A DNA stretch of 64,000 nucleotides, from contig OY804586.1 of NCBI GenBank assembly GCA_963680875.1, positions 52,176,203 to 52,240,202 on the forward strand. Direction: 5' to 3'. Below are positions 1-10,292 of this stretch, one piece after another. Each line of letters begins with the position of its first letter. Position 1 is the stretch's first letter. The notes under the pieces were generated by a model, which was not told the origin of the DNA, searched no databases, and saw nothing but the letters and a program-made list of their open reading frames with translations. The position numbers and the translations under genes are program-made. The stretch is from Bathymodiolus brooksi. Taxonomy: Eukaryota > Mollusca > Bivalvia > Mytilida > Modiolidae.

Positions 1-446
1 CTTAGGTGTAGGTTTACGCTTAGGCTTAGGTTTAGGTTTAGGCTTGGGTTTAGGTTTTGGTTTAGGCTTAGGCTTAGGTTTAGGTTTAGGTTTAGGCTTA
101 GACTTAGGCTTAGGTTTAGGTTTAAGCTTAGGTTAGGGTTAGGGTTAGGGTTAGGGTTAGGTTTAGGTTTTGGTTTAGGCTTAGGCTTAGGTTTAGGCTT
201 AGGCTTAGGCTTAGGCATAGGTTTAGGTTTAGTCTTAGGTTTAGGCTTAGGTTTAGGTCTAGGCTTAGGCTTAGGCTTAGTCTTAGGTTTTGGTTTAGGT
301 TTAGGCTTAGGTTTAGGCTTAGGTTTAGGTCTAGGCTTAGGCTTAGGCTTAGGCTTCGGTTTAGGTTTAGTCTTAGGTTTAGGCTTAGGTTTCGGTTTAG
401 GTTTTGGCTTAGGCTTAGGTTTAGGTTTAGGCTTAGGTTTAGCTTT
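1..446 (+). repeat. Degenerate telomere-like TTAGGN array
   Basis: Almost the whole stretch is built of hexamers TTAGGT and TTAGGC, with occasional TTTGGT or TCTAGG variants. Four consecutive perfect TTAGGG units sit at about 133-156. The G-rich strand is the plus strand. TTAGGG is the usual animal telomere repeat, molluscs included; the TTAGGT/TTAGGC mixture is a degenerate derivative. The array ends abruptly against a SINE at 447. The open reading frame on the minus strand (Leu/Asn/Ser runs) is only a by-product of the 6-bp period. Confidence 0.9.
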
Positions 447-840
447 ATGGTGCTTAATGCCACGTTTAACAATATTTCAGCTATATCATGGCGGTCAGAT
501 GATTGGTGCAGGTAACCGGAGAACCCGACGAAAACCACTGACCTGCCATGAAAACCACTGACCTGCCATGAAAACCACTGAACTGCCATGAAAACCACTG
601 ACCTGCAATGAAAACTACTGACCTGCCATTAAAGCCACTGACCTGCCATGAAAACCACTGACCTGCCATGAAAACCATTGACCTGCCATGAAAACCACTG
701 ACCTGCCATGAAAACCACTGACATGCCATGAAAACCACTGACCTGCCGTATGTCACTGGCAAACTATCACATAATGTTGTGGCTGAGCGGGATTCGAAAT
801 AACAATTTTAGTGGTAATATGTAGCTCCTTTTGTGCTGCA
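447..840 (-). mobile_element. Family A SINE, minus strand, with internal 20-bp tandem expansion
   Basis: On the plus strand the copy reads from the 3' tail (ATGGTGCTTAATGCCACG, then the TTTCAGCTATATCATGGCGG block) towards a degraded tRNA-like head near 780-840. Between the GTAACCGGAGAACCC segment and the GTCACTGGCAAACT segment, where other copies have one GAAAACCACTGACCTGCC, this copy has about eleven, at 529-748 (unit GAAAACCACTGACCTGCCAT). Reading frames crossing this block are artefacts of the repeat. Confidence 0.88.
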
Positions 841-1286
841 TGACCTGTTGTTTGTAAGCTTGACTAATCACTGACAAGTCAATCAATAAAGTAATCAAAC
901 TTATTTGATTTTATAAAGAATTATATTTTATTTTCTGAAACCAATTTGTTTTCAATGACTAACCATATACAATTATGACATCTTATAAAATTATTGCAAG
1001 CATTGCATTGTATGCTCCATAATCAAGAACTGATTCGAAATATTATCCAATAGATACAATCGATACAAATGCAATTCCTGCCTTCTTCCTTTGTTCTCAG
1101 CGAAAGATAATTTCAGTTTTTATCGGATTGGCCATGAGGCTGAAAATAGTCGGTCAGTGTGACGTCAGATTCATTATAACTTTATCGATAAAAGTAATAA
1201 CGTCAGCTTTGCATACTAACTAGTATCTGCCTCGCTGTGATACTAGCGATACTGTTTGTCACGACATTCATAACTGATAATATTCT
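841..1286. other. No recognisable feature
   Basis: AT-rich single-copy-looking DNA between the SINE and the retroelement fragment. I see no RNA gene, no repeat shared with the rest of the window and no convincing exon. Confidence 0.5.
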
Positions 1287-1860
1287 ATGCGTATTCAATG
1301 GACCATGTTCAATCAACTGGATGACCTAGACTTTGCCGACGACATAACCCTCCTTTCCCACAGTCACCAACAAATGCAGGAAAAATTGACACAAGTTGAA
1401 AGGAGAGCTGTCGAAACAGGTCAAAGTATCAACACCAAGAAGACTAAAGTTCTAAAGTCAAACACAAAAACACGAGCAGATCTGACAGTAAATGACCAAA
1501 ATCTGGAAGAAGTAGACTCCTTTAATTACCTTGGAGGCGAAGTAGACAATCTTGGAGGATCAGACAAAGATGTTGAAATTAGAATTGGAAAAGCAAGAAC
1601 TGCATTTAATATGATGGGGTCTATCTGGAAAGCAAGGAACATCTCATTAAAGACTAAGGTTCTATTGTTCAACTCCAATGTAAAAACCATTCTCTTATAT
1701 GGAGCTGAAACCTGGAAAACTACTAAAAGTCTCCTACACAAACTCCAAGTATTCATAAGCAACTGTCCCAGGCGCATCCGAAACGTTCAGATGGACTGAG
1801 AAGATTTCCAACAAAGAACTCTGGTCATGGCTTGGAACAGGCACAATAATGTGTCGAATT
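1287..1860 (+). pseudogene. 5'-truncated non-LTR retrotransposon, reverse transcriptase C-terminal part
   Basis: The reading frame (170 aa to the stop at 1799) opens with IQWTMFNQLDDLDFADD. The FADD box at residues 16-19 is the catalytic motif of reverse transcriptases (Y/FxDD). It is followed by a LLSHSHQQMQEK-like helix, an INTKKTKVL block, a YLGGEV block and LLYGAETWK near residue 139. That order is typical of the endonuclease/RT proteins of animal non-LTR elements. About residue 165 the frame is broken: moving to another frame at about 1790 restores a W-x-E-KISNKELW segment, so at least one indel separates the last part. The 5' end is missing, as is usual for incompletely reverse-transcribed copies. 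This is dead retroelement sequence, not a host gene. The exact clade (RTE, CR1 or similar) I cannot decide. Confidence 0.85.
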
Positions 1861-2159
1861 TTAACTGGTTAATGGGATCACAATCCTTTACTCTTCAAAA
1901 CTGGATCTCCGGAACGGCAGTGCATCGTGCATTCATTTGTTTATTACATAATAATCGACAGATTTGCAATCCAAGATAAATAAAAGTTTGTTTTTAAGAT
2001 TTTGCGTTACTAAGACGTTTAAAAAAGATGTGATTTTCGATGCCAGATGCTCAGGATAATCTCATTCTGGATGTGACGTTACGCAGTTTATTGCAATGGG
2101 TGCAAGATTTGTTTTTCTTTCACGTGTGTATATCAGTAACACAGTGGCATCTGTGTCAA
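1861..2159. other. Unassigned, possible retroelement 3' region
   Basis: Follows the reverse transcriptase fragment; contains AATAAA-like words near 1977. No other recognisable feature. Confidence 0.35.
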
Positions 2160-2275
2160 TAAAGGTTAGAGAAACCCGACGGGGCAATCACAAAGTGACA
2201 ATCCAGAGACACTGGCAACATTGGACACACAAATCGCACGTCGAGGACAAATAAAAAGCACAACATAGCACTTTC
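2160..2275 (-). repeat. Family B dispersed repeat, minus strand
   Basis: Plus strand reads AGAGAAACCCGACGGGGCAA, then a CAATCCAGAGACACTGGCAA block. The same block recurs inverted at 56508-56690 and 15215-15345, so this is one member of a multi-copy family; the function is unknown. Confidence 0.7.
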
Positions 2276-2371
2276 ATAGCTATCCTGTATAGGACCATTG
2301 TTTACTTACTCGTAAAGACTTTTAAATATGTTGGCTTTACAATCTGTGGACTTTGGCCGTACATATGGTAG

Positions 2372-2425
2372 ATAATTCCAGAAACATGTCATGCACACCT
2401 AATTAGATATATACGTTTTAATTAT
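2372..2425 (-). repeat. Family D end fragment, minus strand
   Basis: ATTCCAGAAACATGTCATGC followed by a TAGATATATACGTTTTAAT stretch is the inverted start of the family best seen at 38283 and 59946 (GCGCACGACGCGTTTCTGGA in its better copies). Confidence 0.6.
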
Positions 2426-2464
2426 ATGATTCTACCATATTCTAGAGAGGTTAGGTTTGGGTTG

Positions 2465-2703
2465 ATGGTGTTAAGCGCCACTTTCAACAATAGTTCAGCT
2501 ATATCGTGGCGGTCAGTTGTATTGGTGGAGGAAACCGGAGAAAACCGCCGACCTGCCGCAGGTCACTGACAAACTTTATCACATAATGTAGTATCGAGTA
2601 CATCTCGCAATGAGGGAGATTCGAACTCACAACGTTAGTGGTGATAGGTACAGATTGCACAGGTAGTTGTGAATCAAACTATCCTACGATCACGCCCACG
2701 ACG
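2465..2703 (-). mobile_element. Family A SINE, nearly complete, minus strand
   Basis: Read on the minus strand it has a tRNA-like head (CGTCGTGGGCGTGATCGTAG and, further in, a B-box-like GTTCGAATCTCC), a GTGATAAAGTTTGTCAGTGA body, and the shared 3' tail ending GTGGCGCTTAACACCAT. It is a Pol III type short retroposon without coding capacity. The B-box match and at least ten relatives in the window support the call. Confidence 0.88.
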
Positions 2704-2835
2704 TATAATTATATTATTAAACCAGATTGAAGAAAGTGTTTATTTACATTTAGAATGATATTGATTTTGACGTGAAGATGACATTGCTTATTTCAATTTT
2801 AATAAAGAGTATTCTGCAGTGTAATAATTAGTGAT

Positions 2836-2985
2836 GAATTTTCTCCTCGATTCCGTTCCATCGTTTGTTCTGTGTATTACATACATATTATATAACTTCC
2901 TGTCACAGTTATTTTCTCCTCGGTTCCGTTCCGTCGTTTGTTCTGTGTATTAAATACATATTATATAACTTCCTGTCATAGCTTG
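2836..2985 (+). repeat. Two-copy direct repeat, about 74 bp
   Basis: TTTTCTCCTCGATTCCGTTC begins a block through TATATAACTTCCTGTCACAG that is repeated once, immediately downstream, with a few substitutions. Confidence 0.85.
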
Positions 2986-3321
2986 TTATTTCCCAGCCTT
3001 AATTGAAATCTTAAAGAAAGGACAATGTAATTTTGCAAGGCAAACAATCTTGGGTTTTACCGATATGAGAAGAAAATGTAGCTAAGCCATAAGATTCAGT
3101 GGAAGAGATCTATGCATTGCTTATTTCTGGATAGTTTATATATAAACTGGATTAGAAGTACATCTATTTGACTTGCAATCAGTATTATTTATTTATTTAC
3201 CCAAAGTGGTGTTCAAAGGGCCATAGCTATGTGAGTAATATGGCGGGTGTCTTATGCGAAACAGGAATTGCTTATCCTTATCTAACACCTGGGTTAACCT
3301 GAGTCAATGCTACTCATCTCT
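2986..3321. other. No recognisable feature
   Basis: AT-rich, no coding or structural signal seen. Confidence 0.45.
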
Positions 3322-3354
3322 TTAGTTTTTTATACTGTGTTGTTTTAATGTTTT

Positions 3355-3645
3355 TGTTGTTTTTTGTTTGTTTGTTTGTTTATTTGTTTGTTTGGTTTTT
3401 TTTCTTTGTCTTGTGATTTGTGTTCTCAATATTGTCAGTCTATCTAGATTGTCCATTATTGATTGTCCCTTCGTGCTTACTTCAGTTAAAATAAACGTTA
3501 GAGGATACCGAAGGGGCAATCACAAATGGACAGTCCAGAGACACTGGCAACATAGAGCATACAATACAAGGCAAAACACAACACAATGTGTTGGACACCA
3601 CTATGCGCAAATAAACACAATTAACGTAAATAAGGCATGATCCTT
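3355..3645. repeat. Family B copies in inverted (tail-to-tail) arrangement
   Basis: About 3395-3490 carries a plus-strand copy (TTTGTCTTGTG..., GTCTATCTAGATTGTCCATT). 3490-3640 carries a minus-strand copy (GAGGATACCGAAGGGGCAAT, GACAGTCCAGAGACACTGGC, ACACAATGTGTTGGACACC). The two would fold into an imperfect hairpin. A TTTG microsatellite-like run (3364-3398) precedes them. The small ORFs on both strands here are by-products. Confidence 0.75.
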
Positions 3646-4286
3646 CCTACAAAGCTGACAAGGGCATAATTTTATGCGGAAATTATAACGGACATCACAT
3701 CAAAGACCTCAGAACGTAAAGACACATAATAGGATAACACAAAAGGCTAAAAAGATGAGCAACAATCTGTTGTAGATTTATTGACGTGTAAAAGAGTTGC
3801 CTGAAGTACATCTTGTATGATGTACACTTCTAGTGTGAACTCTATTATAAGCCTAAAACCTACACAACTTTCATTTTTTATATTATTAAATACAATTAAA
3901 ATTAGTACTATTTGCTCTAATAATCAACATTGTCAACTGTTGTACGTTGATATGAGTCTTTGTGACCTATGAAAATAGTCTTCGGATGTGGTTCAATGTT
4001 TGTGCGCTTCATTGACTAATTTAATTCCATAATTATGTGTCAGCCTTTTGGCCAGCCACACAAGGCTTACTAAATGAATTGACCATATAAGGTAATTATA
4101 GATACCACGATATATGGTGATGGACATCTTTCTAGTCGCTTGGGAAAGACATATTTGTATACAAGACATTGTTGGTTCGTTCTGCAAACCCAGCGAGCGG
4201 AGGTTTACATTTAATTTATTCAAATATTGCTGTTATAATATATAGTGGTGAGATAAAACCGTGTTGTAATAGAGTAAAAAGACGAG
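3646..4286. other. No recognisable feature
   Basis: AT-rich sequence. Short ORFs occur on both strands but none shows a domain, codon bias or splice context that I trust. Confidence 0.45.
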
Positions 4287-4525
4287 TGCCACTAGTGGAG
4301 CAGAAACTACTTACCCTTCCGGAGCATCTGAGTTCACCCCCTGTTTTTAGTAGGGTTCGTGTTGCATGATCTTAGTTTTATGTGCAATGCTTTGTAGATG
4401 GTTGCTTATCCTTTTGGTTGCTTTTTTATCCTTTTACCATTGTGTTGTCTGTCCTTCTTTGATTTACGGATTCTGATTACCACTTTTTGCTATCTTCAAC
4501 CTCTTCTTATTAGAATTCTGAAACA
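4287..4525 (+). repeat. Family C dispersed repeat, plus strand, long copy
   Basis: Begins GTGCCACTAGTGGAGCAGAA, continues CTTACCCTTCCGGAGCATCT, a TTTTTAGTAGGGTTCGTGTT block and a GATTTACGGATTCTGATTAC block, and ends TCTTCAACCTCTTCTT. At least a dozen further copies are listed below. I recall a similar repeat from mytilid genomes but could not check this. Confidence 0.8.
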
Positions 4526-5230
4526 TTGATAATCTTCGCATGTAGAAAGTAGCATCATTATTTCATTGAGAGAGACGTCCTAGTTAAAATATAATTCATT
4601 GATCAAAATAGATTAGATTAAGCCTTATCTCATTGTCTGACAACAAATTGGTATCTTATATATTCAACTACAAAATCTATATGAATCAGCTAGTACGTGA
4701 GCTGATATGAATCTATTTCCCTAGAGATGACATTTCATCATATTTCAAGTACATGGAATAGTATGTTCATTACAGGACGACGGCTAATACATATCTCTTT
4801 TTATCTCAACAATATCCATGTTGCTATAGCATGTTCCTTTCAGGACAGTTAATACATATTTTCTTTTAATCTCAACAATATCCATGTTGCTATCACGATA
4901 AATATTTGAAATAATCTTATAAAGCTTTGTAATTCCGTGATATGAAAAAAAAATAAAATCAACTGAAGAAAAAATAAAGTAATAATGAAATTAAAATAAT
5001 AATTGTAAATTTTCACAAAATATCCTTTTTTGAAATTTTCTCATTGATGCTGGATATCTATATATCAAGATGTGACATTTTTGTATCAGTTTCAAGCCAA
5101 GATATGGGATTGCATCCTCTGTGACATTGTTTTTTCTTGAAGAGTTTGAGGAGTGTGTCGTGTTGTTGTAATAAGCAATATTGTTGAATATTACTGTTTA
5201 AAGTTTGTCACAGGAATGATTTGCCTTTTT
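4526..5230. repeat. AT-rich stretch with a two-copy direct repeat
   Basis: At 4760-4900 a block of about 75 bp (CAGGACGACGGCTAATACAT through AACAATATCCATGTTGCTAT) occurs twice in tandem. The rest is anonymous AT-rich DNA. Confidence 0.65.
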
Positions 5231-5592
5231 GAGTTAGTAAGTGATTGTTGTTTAGCGCAAACTCAACAATCATTCAGCTATATTATGGCGAGAACAAGTT
5301 AATTTTCAATGAGATGATGATGATGATGATGGTGATCTCCGCATCGAACTAGACCAACAGATTTAGTGTTAGCTCACTGAAACAATAGTCAGCGAACAGA
5401 TATGTCGCCCCACTCGGACACATTATCCTGATTACGAGCCAACCAGTATTTGCTCTTTCTCCTTAATGCTGCGTGTTTAGCAGAAAAGCAACAAATACCA
5501 ATTGTATTGTCTGGTTTAACCCGACCAGGCTCGAACCCACGATCTACTACACTCGAGATGAGCATCACCCTAACCATTACACCACCGATAGA
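5231..5592 (-). mobile_element. Family E SINE with internal conserved domain, minus strand
   Basis: On the minus strand: a tRNA-like head (GGTGGTGTAATGGTTAGGGT; B-box GTGGGTTCGAGCC), a central block (CAGCATTAAGGAGAAAGAGC, GATAATGTGTCCGAGTGGGG), and a 3' tail ATATAGCTGAATGATTGTTG ending near a TCACTTACT repeat. The tail is homologous to that of families A and F although the heads differ. A (GAT)n microsatellite lies at about 5312-5332. SINEs with conserved central domains are known in molluscs; whether this belongs to a named one I cannot tell. Confidence 0.82.
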
Positions 5593-5604
5593 GTAAACAG
5601 TAAC

Positions 5605-5753
5605 TCGAAGAACATACTATATAATGGCAAAACGAAAAGAAACAATACAACACAATGGTGGACAAAATATCATATAGAAAACTAAAGATTGAGCAAAACG
5701 AAATCAACTAAATGATGAACTCAGTTCCTGCTCCACGAGTAGCACCCATGTTT
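5605..5753 (-). repeat. Family C, minus strand
   Basis: Contains AACTAAAGATTGAGCAAAAC and CAGTTCCTGCTCCACGAGTA, the inverted family C core, degraded. Confidence 0.65.
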
Positions 5754-6189
5754 TAAGGCAATAAACAAATAAATGCGAATGTCCTACTCTCTGAATCTTA
5801 AATACAATCCATATTAAATCAACTCAACTCTATAAGATGTTGACCCCCCATAGACATGAACAATATAAGGCTATTTTAGCAAGGTGTAAACAGCTGCTAG
5901 AAAATTAAATTAGATTTCCATCACAATTATTTTGTAGTTGCGTTTTATTGAAAAATGGCTATCTTGCTGACAATATAAGTATCAATAAGAGATATTAACC
6001 TATTGGAGTGACAAAGTATGGGAAATAAATGATATAAAATTAGATTAAAGGTGTTTAACAAAAACTAGTGACAACACAAGATTACCGGGGATAACATAGT
6101 CATTATTCTAGTTTTCAGAGACAACTTTTTCAAGAATATCATCATTTTGTTGTTCTCTATGTGTATTGTAAATTCCTTTATGTCGTTTT
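5754..6189. other. No recognisable feature
   Basis: Anonymous AT-rich DNA. Confidence 0.45.
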
Positions 6190-6325
6190 GATATGTACAT
6201 AAACGTTGCATTAAAAGAATGGACAACCCACAGAAACTGTCAACATTAGGTACACAAGACACAGAACGAAAACACACAAAACAAAAAATACACCACTCTG
6301 CGCAAACAAACATAAAAAATGCAAA
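6190..6325 (-). repeat. Family B, minus strand
   Basis: GAATGGACAACCCACAGAAA, GTCAACATTAGGTACACAAG and ACACCACTCTGCGCAAACAA are the inverted family B landmarks. Confidence 0.65.
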
Positions 6326-6360
6326 AAAGACCCGGTCCTCCTACATTAGGTATCATTTTT

Positions 6361-6690
6361 GAGTGAGTGGGTGATTATTGCTTAGCGCAACTTTTCAGCT
6401 ATATCATGGCGAGAACAAGTTACATTTCGATGAACTAATGATGATATCGCTACATATCAGACCAACACGCTCAGCTACATTTTCATAGTGCTATCGCAGT
6501 GACACAGCATTTCGAGAGCAAACATGTCGACCCTCTCCCAACAATTATCTTGATTCCGACACAACCAGTATTTTCTGTTACTCCTTAATGCTGTATGCCT
6601 AGCGGTGAAGAAACAAATACCATTCTGTCGTCTTTGGATTGACCACACACGAAAATAGCACGATAACCATAATATCACGGTCACGGCTTG
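6361..6690 (-). mobile_element. Family E SINE, minus strand, second copy
   Basis: Begins on the plus strand with GAGTGAGTGGGTGATTATTG and the TTTTCAGCTATATCATGGCG tail, then the same central domain as the copy at 5231 (TACTCCTTAATGCTGTATGC, inverted). The tRNA-like end is strongly diverged. Confidence 0.78.
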
Positions 6691-6980
6691 GTAAGTTGGA
6701 CAATTATTAATTTGCTTTATGTTCCTTTTGCATTTCAAACTAAATATGAAGAAGTGGATCTTCCGTGACTCTGCTTGATACCATGTTAATTGTCTTTAGA
6801 AACAGCTTAATGTTCCTGGGTCGGCTAAATACTCCACGAAACCTCTTTATAAGGTACTTATAGATATTCAAAGCCGAGATTCAGAGTTACTGTGACAAAC
6901 TACTTTAGCAACACCTGCTTATGAAATATGCATAAATTATTCCATAGCTTACAGTACTTATATGGATTTCCTTGATAACA

Positions 6981-7100
6981 ACTGGGGGTGAACTCGGGTG
7001 CTCCGTACGGGTAAGCAGTTCCTGCCCCACTAGTGGCACCCGTGGTGTTAATCTAGTTACAAACCTAGTGATAAGTCATGAATTGAGTGAGGAAAGGACC
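6981..7100 (-). repeat. Family C, minus strand, with extended 5' flank
   Basis: GGTGAACTCGGGTGCTCCGT, CAGTTCCTGCCCCACTAGTG and then ACCTAGTGATAAGTCATGAA. The last motif, present in several copies (35310, 50965, 63497), shows the family continues beyond the CACTAGTGG box. Confidence 0.75.
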
Positions 7101-7477
7101 GGGAAGTGCTTACGACAAGTGGAACATATCCGTGGTCATTTGTGACACAGATATTCCATAGCGGTCAACCAAGTCATGGTGGCGACCGTAAAACTTTCGA
7201 AGTGACGACTTCAACTTAACCAAGGTCAGCAGCTTCCTTGTTATTAGCAACCCTATATCAAGGAAATCCTGATAGGAACCACAAGCTAAGGTTGGTGATA
7301 CCTATGAAATTACTGAGCTAAAGACTCCCAGTGGACTTAAAGTCAAACACAAAGAAAGTTTTACGGTCAACTTGACTACCCGTTACGTAATATCTCAGTC
7401 ACAGATGACTACGGATGTGTTTCTATTGTCTTTGTTACAATCCCGTCCCCCTGTCCTCTTTTTAATGGCTTATCTTC
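7101..7477. other. No recognisable feature
   Basis: Nothing assignable; composition is slightly less AT-rich than the surroundings. Confidence 0.4.
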
Positions 7478-7700
7478 GCATTTCTAACACGAGTAACACT
7501 ATTGTTACTCCTAATGGAGCACCTGATTTCACCCCCTATTTCTACTGGGTTCGCCTTTTTCAATCGTTTTCTGTGTACTATGTTGTCATCCATTGCTTTT
7601 GTTTTGTCCTTTTTCTATTGGCTATTGCATTGTCTTTCCTTCTTCAAGTTTCTCCTTCCGATTATCCAATTTGCCATCCTCATAATTTTCATGAAGCTAT
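7478..7700 (+). repeat. Family C, plus strand, diverged copy
   Basis: ATGGAGCACCTGATTTCACC, CCCTATTTCTACTGGGTTCG and the following T-rich core match family C with many substitutions. The overlapping ORFs of 85-116 aa are artefacts of that copy, not genes. Confidence 0.65.
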
Positions 7701-7805
7701 ACTCTTGCAAAATATGTTCTAAGAAATGTTCTTTTATTGATAAAGGTCCGGAGTGTTAGGCTTAGCGTGTCGCAAGTTGTATTAGTTTGTCTCTTGAAAC
7801 AAGCC

Positions 7806-8016
7806 GGGTCCGTCGTGGTCGTGATGGTATGGTAGTTTGATTTATAACTACCCTTGCTATCAGTTCCTATCGCTACTAACGTTGTGAGTTCGAATCCCGC
7901 TCATGACGAGGTGTACTCGATACAACATGATGTCGATGGGTTTCACCGGGTACTCCGGTTTCCTCCACCAATACAGCTGAAATATTGTTGAAAGTGGCGT
8001 TAAACACCATAACACG
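7806..8016 (+). mobile_element. Family A SINE, plus strand
   Basis: tRNA-like head GTCCGTCGTGGTCGTGATGG with B-box GTTCGAATCCCGC, body GACGAGGTGTACTCGATACA, 3' tail TGAAATATTGTTGAAAGTGG ending TTAAACACCATAAC. The AAAGTTTGTCAGTGACTTGC segment seen in other copies is deleted here. Confidence 0.88.
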
Positions 8017-8526
8017 TACTCTAACCCTTCAAGCAAAGTGAAATCTCTGGTACATTTTATAAGAATTCCTTAACCGTACCAATTCTATTTTTGTACTTAA
8101 AAAACCCTGTTAGGAATCTTACTGCTAATTTATCATTTGAACTGTCATCATAATCACAACAGGTTTCCCCGTCTAACGCGTATAATGTTCTAATTGACAA
8201 CAGACTTTGAAACACTATAGTTTGTTATAGATACATCGAAAAATAGTTATTAGATATAACATGTATCATGGAATAATCGTTAGTTAGCTAAATAGATAAG
8301 CATTCACGTGGGAGAAGAATATATCTGATTGCATCTTTTAATGAAGAATTCAATATCACCGCCTTACATATCCTAATAAGACGATACAGATGTTTATATA
8401 GCAATGTATTTGTTGGGTATCAGCATCGTCATTAGTTTTGATGAACTTTCTATGAGGCCATCAACCTTGTATACAAAGCGTACTCAAGGGAACCTGAAAA
8501 AAAGGATTACACACGAAGTCCCATGG
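8017..8526. other. No recognisable feature
   Basis: AT-rich DNA between a SINE and the 82-bp array. Confidence 0.45.
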
Positions 8527-10292
8527 TTGTAGTTGCAATTCATTCGGAAGAAACTAAGACGCACAAGTACGTATGGTCACATGAGAAACCCATCGTAATA
8601 AATAATGGTTAGAGATACAATTCATTCGGAAAAAAATAAGACATACAAGTACGTATGGTCACATGGCAAGTCCTTCGTAGGAAATATTGGTTAGAGCTAC
8701 AATTCATTCGGAAGAAACTAAGAAGCACAAATATGTATGGTGACATAGGAAGCCCTTCGTAGGAAATAATGGTTAGAGCTACCATTCATTCGGAAGAAAC
8801 TAAGAAGCACAAATATGTATGGTGACATAGGAAGCCCTTCGTAGGAAATAATGGTAAGAGCTACAATTCATTCGGAAGAAACTAAGAAGCACAAGTATGT
8901 ATGGTGACATAGGAAGCCCTTCGTAGGAAATAATGGTTAGAGCTACAATTCATTCGGAAGAAACAAAGAAGCACAAATATGTATGGTGACATAGGAAGCC
9001 CTTCGTAGGAAATAATGGTTAGAGCTACAATTCATTCGGAAGAAACTAAGAAGCACAAGTATGTATGGTGACATAGGAAGCCCTTCGTAGGAAATAATGG
9101 TTAGAGCTACAATTCATTCGGAAGAAACAAAGCAGCACAAGTATGTATGGTGACATAGGAAGCCCTTCGTAGGAAATAATGGTTAGAGCTACAATTCATT
9201 CGGAAGAAACTAAGAAGCACAAGTATGTATGGTGACATAGGAAGCCGTTCGTAGGAAATAATGGTAAGAGCTACAATTCATTCGGAAGAAACTAAGAAGC
9301 ACAAGTATGTATGGTGACATAGGAAGCCCTTCGTATGAAATAATGGTTAGAGCTACAATTCATTCGGATGAAACTAAGAAGCACAAGTATGTATGGTGAC
9401 ATAGGAAGCCCTTCGTAGGAAATAATGGTTAGAGCTACAATTCATTCGGAAGAAACAAAGAAGCACAAATATGTATGGTGACATAGGAAGCCCTTCGTAG
9501 GAAATAATGGTTAGAGCTACAATTCATTCGGAAGAAACTAAGAAGCACAAGTATGTATGGTGACATAGGAAGCCCTTCGTAGGAAATAATGGTTAGAGCT
9601 ACAATTCATTCGGAAGAAACAAAGAAGCACAAATATGTATGGTGACATAGGAAGCCCTTCGTAGGAAATAATGGTTAGAGCTACAATTCATTCGGAAGAA
9701 ACTAAGAAGCACAAGTATGTATGGTGACATAAGAAGCCCTTCGTAGGAAACAATGGTTAGAGCTACAATTCATTCGGAAGAAACTAAGAAGCACAAGTAT
9801 GTATGGTGACATAAGAAGCCCTTCGTAGGAAACAATGGTTAGAGCTACAATTCATTCGGAAGAAACTAAGAAGCACAAGTATGCATGGTGACATAGGAAG
9901 CCCTTCGTAGGAAATAATGGTTAGAGCTACAATTTATTCGGAAGAAACTAAGACGCACAAGTATGTATGGTGACATAGGAAGCCCTTCGTAGGAAATAAT
10001 GGTTAGAGCTACAATTCATTCGGAAGAAACTAAGACGCACAAGTATGTATGGACACATAGAAAGCCCTTCGTAGGAAATAATGGTTAGAGCTACATTTCA
10101 TTCGGAAGAAACTAAGAAGCACAAGTATGTATGGTGACATAGGAAGCCATACGTATGAAATAATGGTTAGAGCTACAATTCGTTCGGAAGAAACTAAGAC
10201 GCACAAGTACGTATGGTCACATGGCAAGTCCGTCGTAGGAAATAATGGTTAGAGCTACATTCATTCGGAAAACAAAATAATAAGACGTACAA
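8527..10292 (+). repeat. Tandem array, 82-bp unit, about 21 copies
   Basis: The unit runs from GGTTAGAGCTACAATTCATT through CGGAAGAAACTAAGAAGCAC to CCCTTCGTAGGAAATAAT. For example, one unit starts at 9181 and the next at 9263. Internal copies are almost identical and partly alternate between two types (ACAAAGAAGCACAAATATG and ACTAAGAAGCACAAGTATG). Copies at both edges are more diverged (ACGCACAAGTACGTATGGTC type). Confidence 0.97.

Noticed and set aside
1..598. Leu/Asn/Ser-rich protein on the minus strand
   Set aside because: Translation of TTAGGN hexamers and the adjacent 20-bp array; no gene.
7372..7759. Two overlapping plus-strand ORFs (116 and 85 aa), hydrophobic
   Set aside because: They lie in a diverged family C copy; the hydrophobicity comes from its T-rich core.
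8527..10292. CRISPR array
   Set aside because: The whole 82-bp unit is conserved; there are no unique spacers and the genome is eukaryotic. The same holds for the 31-, 32-, 48-, 54- and 61-bp arrays.
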